Translations under genes and position numbers: made by a program | Part shown: positions 17,146 through 25,804 of the stretch, piece by piece | How positions within the stretch are numbered: position 1 is the stretch's first letter | How the letters are laid out: each line of letters begins with the position of its first letter | Source: Sphingobium estronivorans | GTDB lineage: Bacteria; Pseudomonadota; Alphaproteobacteria; Sphingomonadales; Sphingomonadaceae | Length of the DNA: 64,000 nt | Direction: 5' to 3' | NCBI RefSeq assembly: GCF_008692605.1 | Contig: NZ_LFCT01000004.1 | Coordinates: forward strand, 1-64,000 | Notes under the pieces: generated by a model | What the model was told of the DNA's origin: nothing | Databases searched by the model: none | What the model saw: only the letters and a program-made list of their open reading frames with translations

Positions 17146-18446
17146 TCGAGAATATGCATGACCATCGGCGTCTGGAGCAGGCTGTCCGATCCGGCCAGCC
17201 GCTCGAGCGTCTCCCGCACGCAGCGTTCCTCGCCCGCGTGGGTGACGATGGCCACCAGCACGCCGTCCGCCTGATTCGCGCCGCGTTGGATCATGCTCTC
17301 GATCGAGACGCCCGCATCGCGGGTGGCCGCGGCGATCTCCGCCAGCACGCCCGGGCGATCCTGCACCTTGAAACGCAAATAGGCGCGGCCGACACGCTTG
17401 CCGGCATCGGCGGGCTTCTGCTGGGCGAGGGCGGCAACCGGCATGGCGAGCGCGTCGCCATATTCATCGCGCGCCACGTCGATCAGGTCGGCCACCACGG
17501 CGGAGGCCGTCGGACCGTCCCCCGCGCCGCGCCCCTGGAAGAACAGCCGGCCGACGAAATTCCCCTCCGCCACCACGGCGTTGAGCGAACCATCGACATG
17601 GGCAAGCGGATGGTCGAGCGGCACCAGCATCGGGTGAATGCGCTGGAACAGCCCCTCAGGTCCGTTCTCCGCCATGCCGACGAGGCGAATGCGATAGCCC
17701 AGTGCCGCCGCTTCGGCGATGTCGGCGGCGATGACATGGCGAATGCCGGTGGTCGCGACCGCATCGAAATCCAGCTCGGTGCCGAAGGCGAGACCGGCGA
17801 GGATGGTCAGCTTGTGCGCGGCGTCGACGCCGTCGATGTCGAAGCTGGGATCGGCTTCGGCATAGCCCAGTTCCTGTGCTTCCTTGAGCACTTCGTCGAA
17901 ACCCCGACCTTCCTTTTCCATGGTGGTCAGGATGTAATTGCAGGTGCCGTTGAGGATGCCGTAGACGCGGCTGATCTCGTTCGCGGCCGCGCCTTCGCGC
18001 ATGCCCTTGATGACGGGGATGCCGCCGGCGACCGCCGCTTCATATTTGAGCGCGACGCCCGCCTTCTCCGCCAGCGCGGCGAGGTCCAGGCCATGATGGG
18101 CCAGCATCGCCTTGTTCGCGGTGACGAACGGCTTGCCGACGCTCAGGCACTGGCGGGCGAGGGTGAGGGCAGGGCCGTCCGCTCCGCCGATCAGTTCCAC
18201 CACCACGTCGATATCGTCGCGGGTCGCCAGCGTCGTCATGTCGTCCACCCATTCATAGGGCGACAGGTCGACGCCGCGATCCTTGTTCCGGTCGCGCGCG
18301 GAGATGGCCACGATCTGAATCGGGCAGCCGGCACGGCGGGCGATCAGGTCGGCATTGGTCTGAAGCAGCCGAATGACGCCCCCGCCCACCGTGCCGAGGC
18401 CGACGAGCGCGACGCGCAGCGGGGCATGGCGGTGCAGATTGGTCAT
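17142..18446 (-). CDS. hom: homoserine dehydrogenase
   Basis: 434 residues. The N-terminal NAD(P)-binding motif is VALVGLGTVGGGVIRLL; the catalytic domain contains KYEAAVAGGIPVI and LNGTCNYILTTM. A C-terminal ACT domain starts near YLRFKVQDRPGVLAEIA and is the site of threonine feedback in this family. It converts aspartate semialdehyde to homoserine for threonine and methionine. The ATG is preceded by AAGGATAAGAGAAAGCC. Many relatives have an aminotransferase just upstream and glpX just downstream; the glpX part of that order is kept here. Confidence 0.95.
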   Translation of the reverse strand: MTNLHRHAPLRVALVGLGTVGGGVIRLLQTNADLIARRAGCPIQIVAISARDRNKDRGVDLSPYEWVDDMTTLATRDDIDVVVELIGGADGPALTLARQCLSVGKPFVTANKAMLAHHGLDLAALAEKAGVALKYEAAVAGGIPVIKGMREGAAANEISRVYGILNGTCNYILTTMEKEGRGFDEVLKEAQELGYAEADPSFDIDGVDAAHKLTILAGLAFGTELDFDAVATTGIRHVIAADIAEAAALGYRIRLVGMAENGPEGLFQRIHPMLVPLDHPLAHVDGSLNAVVAEGNFVGRLFFQGRGAGDGPTASAVVADLIDVARDEYGDALAMPVAALAQQKPADAGKRVGRAYLRFKVQDRPGVLAEIAAATRDAGVSIESMIQRGANQADGVLVAIVTHAGEERCVRETLERLAGSDSLLQTPMVMHILD

Positions 18447-18534
18447 GGCTTTCTCTTATCCTTCGGTCAGACGTGAAGCGGCGCTGATAGCCGCCTCTGC
18501 GTGTCTGTCCAAGGAAAAGGCGTCCCCCCGCCGT

Positions 18535-19413
18535 TCATCGCGCCGACCGCGTTCGGCCGCAGGGACCGAGCGCGGACAGCACGACCTGATAATCGGCGCG
18601 GGCTGCCTCGGCGTCCGGGGCGGCAAGGGCGCGGACCGACTGTGCAGGCAATTCGGGCGGCAGGCCGCAAGCGAGACGATACCAGAGCAGGCTGCCGCGC
18701 ACCGGCGGGCGGGCGGCTTCGTCGACGATCTCGCCCAGCGCCACGGCCCAGCGCGGCGCCTGCCCCGGGCGCCGCAGGATCGACAACGATACGGGATCGC
18801 CATTCTCGGTGCGCAGGAATATCTGCGTTTCGCCCTCGCCCGCGATCGTGCCGGCGACGTGGAAGGCATCGCCCAGGCCGGTGATGCGCGGGGGCGCATT
18901 GTTGGCCACCAGTTCGGACAGAATGGCCTTCACCCGTTCGAGTTCGGCCGCGGAGGCGGCGATCTGGGCGTCGCGCGCCACCAGCTGGATTTCGCCGGGC
19001 CGGGCGCCTTTCCGGGCGAACAGAAGCACGTCCGCCTTCTTCAGCTTGGGCAATTTGCCCCGCGCATCGAGGCGCGCGTCATAGAGGTAGCGGACGGTAG
19101 GGCTGATTCCCCCCTCTCCGCGAATCAGGGCGGTGACATTTGCCTCCACAAAGACCCGCTGATAGCCCGCCGGAACGGTTCCGGCCTGCTCGGGCCGCAA
19201 TTTGATGATGTTGCCAATCCGCGCCTGTGCCACCATCGGCGCCATGTCCGCCAGGTCCGCAATATCGGCATAGGACAGCCCGGCGGCGGGCTGCGATAGT
19301 TGCGCTGCCGTTCGCGCTCCAGGCGTCTGAGCCGCAGAAATCTGCGATTGTACGGCGGAAATGAGGCACAGAAGAGCGAGTTTCCGCGCGGATAGGGTGG
19401 ATTTTTTTTTCAT
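18535..19413 (-). CDS. hypothetical secreted protein
   Basis: 292 residues from ATG 19413, the third of three consecutive ATGs, which has TAGGA at suitable spacing. A signal peptide with the core LALLCLISAVQS and a cut after ISA or SAAQ is likely. The body has no motif I recognise, alternating beta-rich stretches and a conserved-looking segment GYQRVFVEANVTALIRGEGG. It reads toward hom with an 88-base gap and diverges from tonB. The start contains a nine-A tract (ATG AAA AAA AAA), which is prone to slippage. Confidence 0.6.
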   Translation of the reverse strand: MKKKSTLSARKLALLCLISAVQSQISAAQTPGARTAAQLSQPAAGLSYADIADLADMAPMVAQARIGNIIKLRPEQAGTVPAGYQRVFVEANVTALIRGEGGISPTVRYLYDARLDARGKLPKLKKADVLLFARKGARPGEIQLVARDAQIAASAAELERVKAILSELVANNAPPRITGLGDAFHVAGTIAGEGETQIFLRTENGDPVSLSILRRPGQAPRWAVALGEIVDEAARPPVRGSLLWYRLACGLPPELPAQSVRALAAPDAEAARADYQVVLSALGPCGRTRSAR

Positions 19414-19482
19414 CATCATCCTAATCATGACAGTCCGTGACATGATTGTCACATGCAAGTCTTTCTGGTGTGGAATAGCGGT

Positions 19483-19497
19483 TGCGAATCATCATCT
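19483..19497. promoter_or_regulatory. candidate Fur box upstream of tonB
   Basis: TGCGAATCATCATCT matches 11 of 14 defined positions of the Fur 7-1-7 consensus TGATAATnATTATCA. It lies between the divergent secreted-protein gene and tonB, 166 bases before the tonB ATG. Iron control of the energy-transduction operon is expected biologically; the site itself is only a consensus match. Confidence 0.4.
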
Positions 19498-19662
19498 CGA
19501 TAAAGCGTTTGCGTGCCACGATGCGCCGCGATAGGAGTTCCAACGGTAGCAAATGGACGGATAGGGGCCAAGATGACCGGGGTGACCCGGCCAGATCGGT
19601 CGTTTTTGGCTTATTTGCCGATAATCAACTGGTAAAGCTGAGTTAAGGAGTGTCGTTGCCGA

Positions 19663-20322
19663 ATGGCCTATGCTGACCACTCGCAAGGATCGAGTCGCAC
19701 AATCTCGATCATTATCGTCGCCCTGATTCACGCTGTTCTGGGTTATGCCTTCGTCACCGGTCTTGGCATGAAATATGTCAAAAAGGCGGCGGAACAGCTG
19801 AACGTGATCGACGTGAAGGAGGAACCGCCGCCACCGGATGAGGAGCCGCCGCCGCCCCCGCCGGATCAGCCCGTCGAGCCGCCGCCGGTCGTCGCACCGC
19901 CGCCGATCGTCCAGACCCCTGTTCAGGCTCCGCCTATCCAGACGGTCCGGACGCCGCCGCCGGTGTTCAACCCGGTCCCGGTTGCTGCTCCGCCGCCGCC
20001 GGCTCCGCCGCCGCCGCCCGAGGTGCCTGCATCTCGTGCGTCGCCGCGCAGCAACCCCGGCAGCTGGCTGAGCGACGCCGATTATCCGAGCCGCGCGCAG
20101 CGTGAAGAACGTTCGGGTACGGCAGGATTCCGACTGGAAATCGGTCCGGATGGCCGCGTCACCAACTGCACGATCACCTCTTCGACCGGCCATGCCGACC
20201 TCGACGAGGCGACCTGCCGCCTGTTGCCCAAGCGTGCGAGATTCAAGCCCGCTACCGCAGCCGGGGGCGGGCCGATGTCGGACACGTACAACGGCCGAAT
20301 CACCTGGCGTCTGCCGGAATAA
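19663..20322 (+). CDS. tonB: energy transducer TonB
   Basis: 219 residues. One N-terminal membrane helix (SIIIVALIHAVLGYAFVTGL) anchors it in the inner membrane. Residues 50-125 are a proline-rich spacer with EPPPPDEEPPPPPP repeats that spans the periplasm. The C-terminal domain (from GSWLSDADYP, with SGTAGFRLEIGPDGRVTNC) is the TonB fold that contacts outer-membrane receptors. It heads a tonB-exbB-exbD1-exbD2 operon. A possible Fur box lies upstream. Confidence 0.93.
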   Translation: MAYADHSQGSSRTISIIIVALIHAVLGYAFVTGLGMKYVKKAAEQLNVIDVKEEPPPPDEEPPPPPPDQPVEPPPVVAPPPIVQTPVQAPPIQTVRTPPPVFNPVPVAAPPPPAPPPPPEVPASRASPRSNPGSWLSDADYPSRAQREERSGTAGFRLEIGPDGRVTNCTITSSTGHADLDEATCRLLPKRARFKPATAAGGGPMSDTYNGRITWRLPE

Positions 20323-20406
20323 TTGGAAAGGGCAGGCGGGCAGCCCGGATCGGTCCGGCCGCCGCCTCCCCCTTGTTATTGATCCTTTGAGAGGGAAGTC
20401 TTGAAC

Positions 20407-21165
20407 ATGTTGATCTCTATCGCAGCGGCCGCTGCCCCGAAGGCGGCCAATCCTTACGGCCTGATGGAAGCGCTCGAGCAGGGCGGCACCATCGCCTGGA
20501 CCGTTTTCCTGATCCTGTGCGCCATGTCGGTCGGCACCTTCTACATCCTGTTCACCAAGCTGATCGAACAGCAGAAGGTCATCAACCAGGGCAAGAAGGT
20601 CCGCGCGACCTTCTGGCGTTCCGCGTCGCTGAAGGAAGCTTCGGCAAAGCTGGAAAAGAACTCGGCCTACAAGCAGATCGTCGATGACGGCATCAAGGCC
20701 CAGGACGAGCATGGCAAGCTGACCGATCCGGTCGAAGCGCATGACTGGCTGCACGGCTCGCTGGCGCGTTCGGAAGCCGCGATCAACTCGTCGCTCGGCG
20801 GCGGTCTCGCCTTCCTCGCGACCGTGGGTTCGACCTCGCCGTTCATCGGTCTGTTCGGTACGGTTATCGGTATCTACCGCGCCCTGATCAAGATCGGCGC
20901 CGCCGGTCAGGCTTCGATCGACGCCGTTGCCGGCCCGGTCGGTGAAGCTCTGATCATGACCGCCCTGGGTCTGGCCGTGGCCGTTCCCGCGGTGCTGGCC
21001 TACAACTTCCTGCAGCGCCGCAACAAGTCGATCGCCGAGCAGCTGAACGGCTTCACCGTCGACCTGCTGGCCTATCTGGTGTCGAACGGCGCCGTGAAGC
21101 CTTCGGTTGCCGCTGCTCCCGCCGCTGCTGCCGCCAAGCCGGCCGCTGCCGCGACCAAGGCCTGA
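20407..21165 (+). CDS. exbB: ExbB, MotA/TolQ/ExbB proton channel protein
   Basis: About 252 residues. Three membrane segments are visible (WTVFLILCAMSVGTFYILF, LAFLATVGSTSPFIGLFGTVIGIY and EALIMTALGLAVAVPAVLAY). The second and third hold the conserved TSPFIGLFGTV and GEALIMTALGL motifs that line the proton path with ExbD. A short Ala-rich tail ends the protein. ATG 20407 is favoured over an in-frame TTG at 20401 although GAGGGAA lies close to both. It powers TonB with the two ExbD proteins downstream. Confidence 0.94.
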   Translation: MLISIAAAAAPKAANPYGLMEALEQGGTIAWTVFLILCAMSVGTFYILFTKLIEQQKVINQGKKVRATFWRSASLKEASAKLEKNSAYKQIVDDGIKAQDEHGKLTDPVEAHDWLHGSLARSEAAINSSLGGGLAFLATVGSTSPFIGLFGTVIGIYRALIKIGAAGQASIDAVAGPVGEALIMTALGLAVAVPAVLAYNFLQRRNKSIAEQLNGFTVDLLAYLVSNGAVKPSVAAAPAAAAAKPAAAATKA

Positions 21166-21276
21166 TAGGCTGGGATGCCGGTGGGGACCGGACGGCGGCT
21201 GCGACTGCCCGTTTCCCACCGGACGTGGGCCTCGATAAACGAGGCGCCATCGACAAGCATGTTAGGAAAATAATCA

Positions 21277-21765
21277 ATGGCAATGAGTGTTGGCTCTGAC
21301 GGCGGTGAAGACAAGCCGATGTCCGACATCAACACGACGCCGCTCGTCGACGTCATGCTGGTGTTGCTCATCATCTTCCTCATCGCGGTCCCGGTCGTCG
21401 TCCAGACGGTTCAGCTGCAGCTTCCCAAGGTCGCGTTCGAGCCGACGACGACGAAGCCGGAAAATGTCTCCCTGTCGGTCACTCAGTCGTCCGATGGCAG
21501 CTGCGCGGTCTACTGGAACCTGACCAGAGTATCGTCCGACGAACTGCTCGACCGTGCGGTCGCGAAGCTCGAAGCGGACATCAAGAAAGCGGGCGGCGTT
21601 GCGAATCTGACGCCCGAGGATCTGCCCGAAGTGCATATCCGCGGCGACATCAACGTCCCCTACCGGTGCATCGGCGGCACCATCTATACGATGCAGCGCG
21701 CCGGTTTCCCGAAGGTCGGCTTCATCTCCGAACCCGAACCGGGTTCGCAGACGCACCGGCTCTAA
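21277..21765 (+). CDS. exbD: ExbD/TolR family biopolymer transporter, first copy
   Basis: 162 residues. A single N-terminal membrane helix follows the motif MSDINTTPLVDVMLVLLIIF; the Asp before MLVLLI is the proton-carrying residue. The periplasmic domain contains two Cys, which the second copy lacks. TonB-ExbB-ExbD energises outer-membrane receptors. Copies one and two lie 19 bases apart and are only distantly alike, so they are probably two distinct subunits rather than a fresh duplication. Confidence 0.93.
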   Translation: MAMSVGSDGGEDKPMSDINTTPLVDVMLVLLIIFLIAVPVVVQTVQLQLPKVAFEPTTTKPENVSLSVTQSSDGSCAVYWNLTRVSSDELLDRAVAKLEADIKKAGGVANLTPEDLPEVHIRGDINVPYRCIGGTIYTMQRAGFPKVGFISEPEPGSQTHRL

Positions 21766-21784
21766 GTTTTAGGAGTATCGCCCC

Positions 21785-22207
21785 ATGGCAATGAGTGCCG
21801 GAAGAGACGATGGCGAGCCGATGGTGGAAATGAACACGACGCCGTTGATCGACGTCATGCTCGTTCTTCTCATCATGTTCATCATCACCATTCCGATCCA
21901 GACCCACGCGGTCAAGATCGACCTGCCGCAGAGCGCGCCGCCGACCACCAATGTCGTCGACCCGGTCAAGAACAAGGTGGCAATCGATCCCAGCGGCGTC
22001 ATCACCTGGAACGGATCGGCCATCGACCTGCTGACCCTGCGTCAGTATCTGCAGCAGTCGCTGCGGCTGCCGGTCGAACCCGAACTGCAGTTCCAGCCGA
22101 ATGCCGAAACCAAATATGTCGTCGTCGACCAGGTGTTGGCGGAGATCAAGCGGGCTGGCGTGACGAAGCTGGGCTTCGTCGGCAACGAGCAGTACGGCAA
22201 GTTCTAA
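21785..22207 (+). CDS. exbD2: ExbD/TolR family biopolymer transporter, second copy
   Basis: 140 residues. MVEMNTTPLIDVMLVLLIMF again gives the ExbD membrane helix with its Asp. The C-terminal domain is shorter than in the first copy and ends with TKLGFVGNEQYGKF. In xanthomonads a second ExbD in tonB-exbB-exbD1-exbD2 clusters is needed for particular substrates; a similar division of labour can be inferred. A terminator with a TTCG loop follows about 160 bases downstream. Confidence 0.93.
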   Translation: MAMSAGRDDGEPMVEMNTTPLIDVMLVLLIMFIITIPIQTHAVKIDLPQSAPPTTNVVDPVKNKVAIDPSGVITWNGSAIDLLTLRQYLQQSLRLPVEPELQFQPNAETKYVVVDQVLAEIKRAGVTKLGFVGNEQYGKF

Positions 22208-22365
22208 CCGATATCGGGATCGGGTTCTGGCAGCGCCGGAATCCGGTTGTCGAAAATGATGAGGCGCCAGGCTCGAATACGCCGCCGCCGTCTGGCCGGG
22301 AATGTTTGACTTCCCGTTTCCGGGCGCGGGCAGGGGTGACGCAATCGGCTTGGCGTGGACTGACA

Positions 22366-22391
22366 GGGGCTGCTTCGGCGGCCCCTTATTT
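22366..22391 (+). terminator. intrinsic terminator after exbD2
   Basis: GGGGCTGC at 22366-22373 pairs with GCGGCCCC at 22378-22385 around the stable tetraloop TTCG. TTATTTT follows. It closes the tonB operon; the 158 bases between exbD2 and the stem hold nothing else that I recognise. Confidence 0.8.
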
Positions 22392-22440
22392 TATGGCTGC
22401 CGTCCGTGAGGACTTAATGTTTTTTTCACCCTGAAGAGGG

Positions 22441-22788
22441 ATGATGGGGACAGTCAAATCGGCATGGATCATGGGCGCCAAACCTCAAACCGAATTCAGC
22501 AGGAGCGAGAACCGTCTGGTAGACCGGCGGTCGGTGCTGATCGGCGTGCGGGTTCGCCGGCCGGGTGAAACCTGGTTCAAGAGCCAGATCACCGATGTCA
22601 CCACGACCGGCTTCCGGCTCAAAAGCTTCATGAAGTTGACGGCGGAGGATGATCTGTGGATCATGCTGCCGGGATTTGAAGGCCGCCGCGCGCGCGTGTT
22701 GTGGAGCCGGGCGCATGAATCGGGCTGCGTGTTCGAGCGCCCGCTGCACGCCGCCATTCTGGATCATATCATCAAGATCAGCCTGTAG
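22441..22788 (+). CDS. PilZ-domain protein
   Basis: 115 residues. A single PilZ domain covers most of the length: DRRSVLIGVRVR carries the arginine part of the c-di-GMP motif and DVTTTGFRL matches D/N-x-S/T-x-x-G. It would bind c-di-GMP or act as a PilZ adaptor. Starts at 22441, 22444 and 22471 are all possible; the first has GAGGG directly before it. It is preceded by the tonB operon terminator and so is expressed independently. Confidence 0.78.
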   Translation: MMGTVKSAWIMGAKPQTEFSRSENRLVDRRSVLIGVRVRRPGETWFKSQITDVTTTGFRLKSFMKLTAEDDLWIMLPGFEGRRARVLWSRAHESGCVFERPLHAAILDHIIKISL

Positions 22789-23175
22789 GCCGCGTGTCGT
22801 CAATCGTTCGGGATCAGGGCGTGGCGAATGGTCGAACGGCTCTGCGAATGTTGGCGAAAACTGCCGCTTTTGCTTGCCCATCCAAGATGACGTTTTTGAT
22901 CCGCGTAGGATGGCCCTTTTGCTGGCTTCCCCTCGCGCGCTCGATCGAATTTGGGTCGCAAAGGTAACACGATAGACGCGCCAAAAAGTGTCGTTCGTGC
23001 GCAATTTCCTTGTTCGCGATGTGACCGAAGAGCGGGTTCGGCTTAGCGATGGTGCGATGCTGTAGGACGGGAAATGCCGACTGGTTTCGACCATTTTTTG
23101 CCGTTCGTGAGCATCGACGTTGACCACATGCCCTGCTGCGCTATTGATATTATCAAATGATATCTGAGAGGCATT
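22789..23175. other. 387-base gene-free stretch, lower GC than its surroundings
   Basis: No convincing reading frame on either strand. The base composition is visibly poorer in GC than the flanking genes and continues so into the VOC gene that follows. A 13-base palindrome at 23144-23156 is the only clear structure. It may be debris of an insertion. Confidence 0.5.
23144..23156. promoter_or_regulatory. 13-bp palindrome upstream of the VOC gene
   Basis: TTGATATTATCAA is a perfect inverted repeat (TTGATA-T-TATCAA), and the GATAT in it pairs again with ATATC a few bases on. It ends 19 bases before the ATG at 23176, a typical place for a repressor site. Confidence 0.4.
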
Positions 23176-23631
23176 ATGGGTCTTCGAGGCATCGATCGCA
23201 TCGTTATCGCAGTCCGCGATCTCGAGCAGGCAAAGCAGAAATACAGCGATTTGCTGGGTGCCACATTTATGAAAGCTGATTGGACGGGCGAGCCATTCGG
23301 GATCAACGTCGCTATCGCTTGGGATGCGGGGATAGAGTTGTGCGCACCTATGGCAGGCCGAGAAGATGATAGCGCAGTGTCGCCTTTTCTTTTGCACCGT
23401 GGAGAGGGTATTCTGACAGTCTGCTTCGGCGTCGACGATGCGAGCAAGGCATATGAGCGGGCGTCTTCACAAGGCTATAGTTGTGTTAACTCGTTGGACT
23501 ATACGCAGGAAGAAATTGACCAGCACCTTGACGGGCTATTTAACCGTTATCATGAGTTTTTTCTAGATGCCCACGCTAGTTGCGGCTATGGCGTAGCACT
23601 AGTTCACATCGATCCCAAGCAGCAGTCATGA
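23176..23631 (+). CDS. VOC (glyoxalase/bleomycin-resistance/dioxygenase) superfamily protein
   Basis: 151 residues. It opens with IDRIVIAVRDLEQAKQKYSDLLG, the first beta-alpha-beta module of the VOC fold, and the second module contains LTVCFGVDDASKAYERASSQG. A substrate cannot be named. ATG 23176 has GAGAGG upstream. Codon usage is more AT-rich in third positions than neighbours (for example AGT, CTA, TAT and ATT are frequent), suggesting recent acquisition. It stands alone between two non-coding stretches and has a palindromic site just upstream. Confidence 0.75.
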   Translation: MGLRGIDRIVIAVRDLEQAKQKYSDLLGATFMKADWTGEPFGINVAIAWDAGIELCAPMAGREDDSAVSPFLLHRGEGILTVCFGVDDASKAYERASSQGYSCVNSLDYTQEEIDQHLDGLFNRYHEFFLDAHASCGYGVALVHIDPKQQS

Positions 23632-23977
23632 TCTGCTCTAAAAACGTTGGATAGCTTTCGGGTAGCGTCTTGTCCTCTACGGCTGCAATGCGACAATAGC
23701 ATCATACTGTTCGTGTCATATTGCGGACGGGCCTCTTACGTAACGCTCGCCCCAAAAGCTTCGAAAACGGCAGCTTGCCATTTCCGCCTATGCCTTGACC
23801 GAAACCCGCTGGTCTGAAAACCACCCTTTTCGTCATCCCAGCGCAGGCTGGGATCTCGGGAGATAGCGCGTGTCATGGCCTGAGACCCCAGCCTGCGCTG
23901 GGGTGACGATGGGGGAATTGGCGTGACGGAGGGGCGGGCATCCGCAAACCACCCATACCCGTCAATGCCTCGTGCCG
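23632..23977. other. 346-base intergenic stretch with a palindromic repeat
   Basis: Between the VOC gene and the end of the ABC transporter. Bases 23632-23830 show nothing recognisable and remain lower in GC. The twin-hairpin repeat at 23831-23908 is the only clear element. Confidence 0.6.
23831..23908. repeat. twin-hairpin intergenic repeat, CGTCA...TGACG ends
   Basis: Two arms of 27 bases (23831-23857 and 23882-23908) are inverse copies with two mismatches, spaced by 24 bases. Each arm is itself a hairpin: ATCCCAGC/GCTGGGAT on the left and ACCCCAGC/GCTGGGGT on the right. The two differing base pairs compensate each other. The layout is that of a REP/BIME-like element, of a type common in sphingomonad intergenic DNA. 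Confidence 0.8.
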
Positions 23978-25762
23978 TCAGCCCGCCGGCGCATCCTGGA
24001 ACTGGAGGTTGGCCAGACGAGCATATAATCCCTGGCCGGCCATCAGCGTCGCGTGGTCGCCCTGTTCGACCAGTTGCCCGTCGTCGAGCACCAATATCCG
24101 GTCGGCCGCGCGGACGGTGGCCAGGCGATGTGCGATCACGATGGTCGTGCGGCCCTTCATCAATCGGGCGAGGGCGTCCTGCACCAGCCGTTCCGATTCG
24201 GCGTCGAGCGCGGAGGTCGCCTCGTCGAGCAGTAGGATCGGGGCGTCGCGCAACAGGGCGCGGGCGATGGACAGGCGTTGGCGCTGACCTCCTGACAATC
24301 GCGCGCCGCCTTCGCCCAGATAGCTGTCCAGCCCCTGGGGAAGCGCGCGCAGAAAGGCGTCCGCATTGGCGGCGCGGGCGGCGGCCCAGATTTCCTCGTC
24401 GCTGGCATCCCATTTGCCATAGCGCAGATTGTCGCGGGCGGAGGCGGCGAAGATGATGCTTTCCTGCGGCACCATTGCCATCATGGCGCGCACCGCCGCC
24501 GGATCGGCCTGCGTCAGCGGCACGCCGTTCAGGCGGATGTCGCCCGAATCGGGATCGTAGAAGCGCAGCGCCAGCTGGATCAGCGTGGACTTGCCCGCGC
24601 CGGACGGGCCGACGATCGCGACCGTCTCGCCCGGCGCGATGTCGATGGAAATGCCGTGCAGCGCTGCCTGATCGGGCCGGGTGGGATAGCGAAAATGCAC
24701 ATCCTCGAACTGGAGCCGGGCGCCATGATCGGCGCTGGGGACCGGCACGGGGCGGGGCGGGGCGGTGATCTGCGGCACGGCGCGCATCAGTTCATGCAGC
24801 CGCCCGGCCGCGCCCGCGCCGCGCAGCAGGTCACCCCAGGTTTCGGACAGGGCGCCGAACGCCCCCGCAACCAGACCGCCGGTCAGCACGAAGGCGGCGA
24901 TGCTGCCGCCCGAGAGGCGTCCGGCGGCAACGTCCAGCGCGCCCTGCCACATGACGGCGGTGATCGACCCGAACACCAGCGCGATGACGATGGCGGTCAT
25001 CGCCGCACGCAAGGCGATGCGGCGCCGGGCGGTGGCAAAGCCGGATTCGACCGTGGCGTCGAAGCGGGCAGCCTCCCGCCCCTCTTGCCCGAAGGCCTGC
25101 ACGATCTTCATCGCGCCGAGGGTTTCGGAGGTGACGCTGCCGACCTCGGCCAGCCGGTCCTGGCTGGCGCGCGACAATTTGCGCACCCGGCGGCCAAGGC
25201 CGATGATCGCGATCAGGATGACCGGGATGCCGAGCAGCAACAGTCCCGCCAGCTTGGGTGCCAGCGCGAAGAGATAGATAAGGCCGCCGATTCCGGTCAC
25301 CATGTTGCGCAGGGCGATGGACACGGTCGATCCCACCACCTGATCGATGATCGCCGTGTCGGCAGTCATGCGGGAGGCGATTTCCGACGGGCGGTTTTCC
25401 TCGAAGAAGCGGGGTTCCTGCCGCAGCAGATTGGCCTGGGTGGCGGATCGGATGTCCGCGACGACGCGCTCACCCAGCCAGGAGACGAAATAGAAGCGGG
25501 CCGCCGTCGCCGCCGCCAGGATGACGACGATCAGCAACAGATATTCGAACCAGCGGCTGATGTCGCCGCCACCGACAAAGCCCCGGTCGATCACCAGCCG
25601 GAAGCCGCTGGGGATCGCCAGCGTCGCGGCGGAGGAGATGAGCAGCGCGGCGAGCGCGCCGGCGATACGGCCAGGATAACGGCTGGCGAAGCGCCAGATC
25701 ATCCCCAGGCTGCCAAGTGCAGGGCGCGTCTTGTCGCGCGACGGCTTTTCCACCTCGTCCAT
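23978..25762 (-). CDS. ABC exporter, fused permease and ATPase (MsbA/LmrA type)
   Basis: 594 residues. The first 330 or so hold six membrane helices of the type I exporter fold. The ATPase domain has Walker A GPSGAGKST, the Q-loop MVPQESI, signature LSGGQRQRLSIARA, Walker B ILLLDEATSALD and the switch His in IVIAHRLATV, all intact. It would act as a homodimer and export a lipid or hydrophobic compound. The methyltransferase-fusion gene lies 42 bases upstream on the same strand and may be co-transcribed. Substrate is unknown. Confidence 0.92.
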   Translation of the reverse strand: MDEVEKPSRDKTRPALGSLGMIWRFASRYPGRIAGALAALLISSAATLAIPSGFRLVIDRGFVGGGDISRWFEYLLLIVVILAAATAARFYFVSWLGERVVADIRSATQANLLRQEPRFFEENRPSEIASRMTADTAIIDQVVGSTVSIALRNMVTGIGGLIYLFALAPKLAGLLLLGIPVILIAIIGLGRRVRKLSRASQDRLAEVGSVTSETLGAMKIVQAFGQEGREAARFDATVESGFATARRRIALRAAMTAIVIALVFGSITAVMWQGALDVAAGRLSGGSIAAFVLTGGLVAGAFGALSETWGDLLRGAGAAGRLHELMRAVPQITAPPRPVPVPSADHGARLQFEDVHFRYPTRPDQAALHGISIDIAPGETVAIVGPSGAGKSTLIQLALRFYDPDSGDIRLNGVPLTQADPAAVRAMMAMVPQESIIFAASARDNLRYGKWDASDEEIWAAARAANADAFLRALPQGLDSYLGEGGARLSGGQRQRLSIARALLRDAPILLLDEATSALDAESERLVQDALARLMKGRTTIVIAHRLATVRAADRILVLDDGQLVEQGDHATLMAGQGLYARLANLQFQDAPAG

Positions 25763-25804
25763 GGGCGCGCGCTGTAGCAGCCCGCCGCGCGCCGGAAAAG
25801 GGGA

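Noticed and set aside
21277-22207. Recent duplication of exbD
   Set aside because: The two proteins differ outside the membrane helix and in cysteines and length, so they are old paralogues, as in other tonB-exbB-exbD1-exbD2 clusters.
22426-23397. A 323-codon minus-strand frame covering the PilZ gene, the gap and half of the VOC gene
   Set aside because: No signal, domain or ribosome site, and it is antisense to two recognisable proteins.
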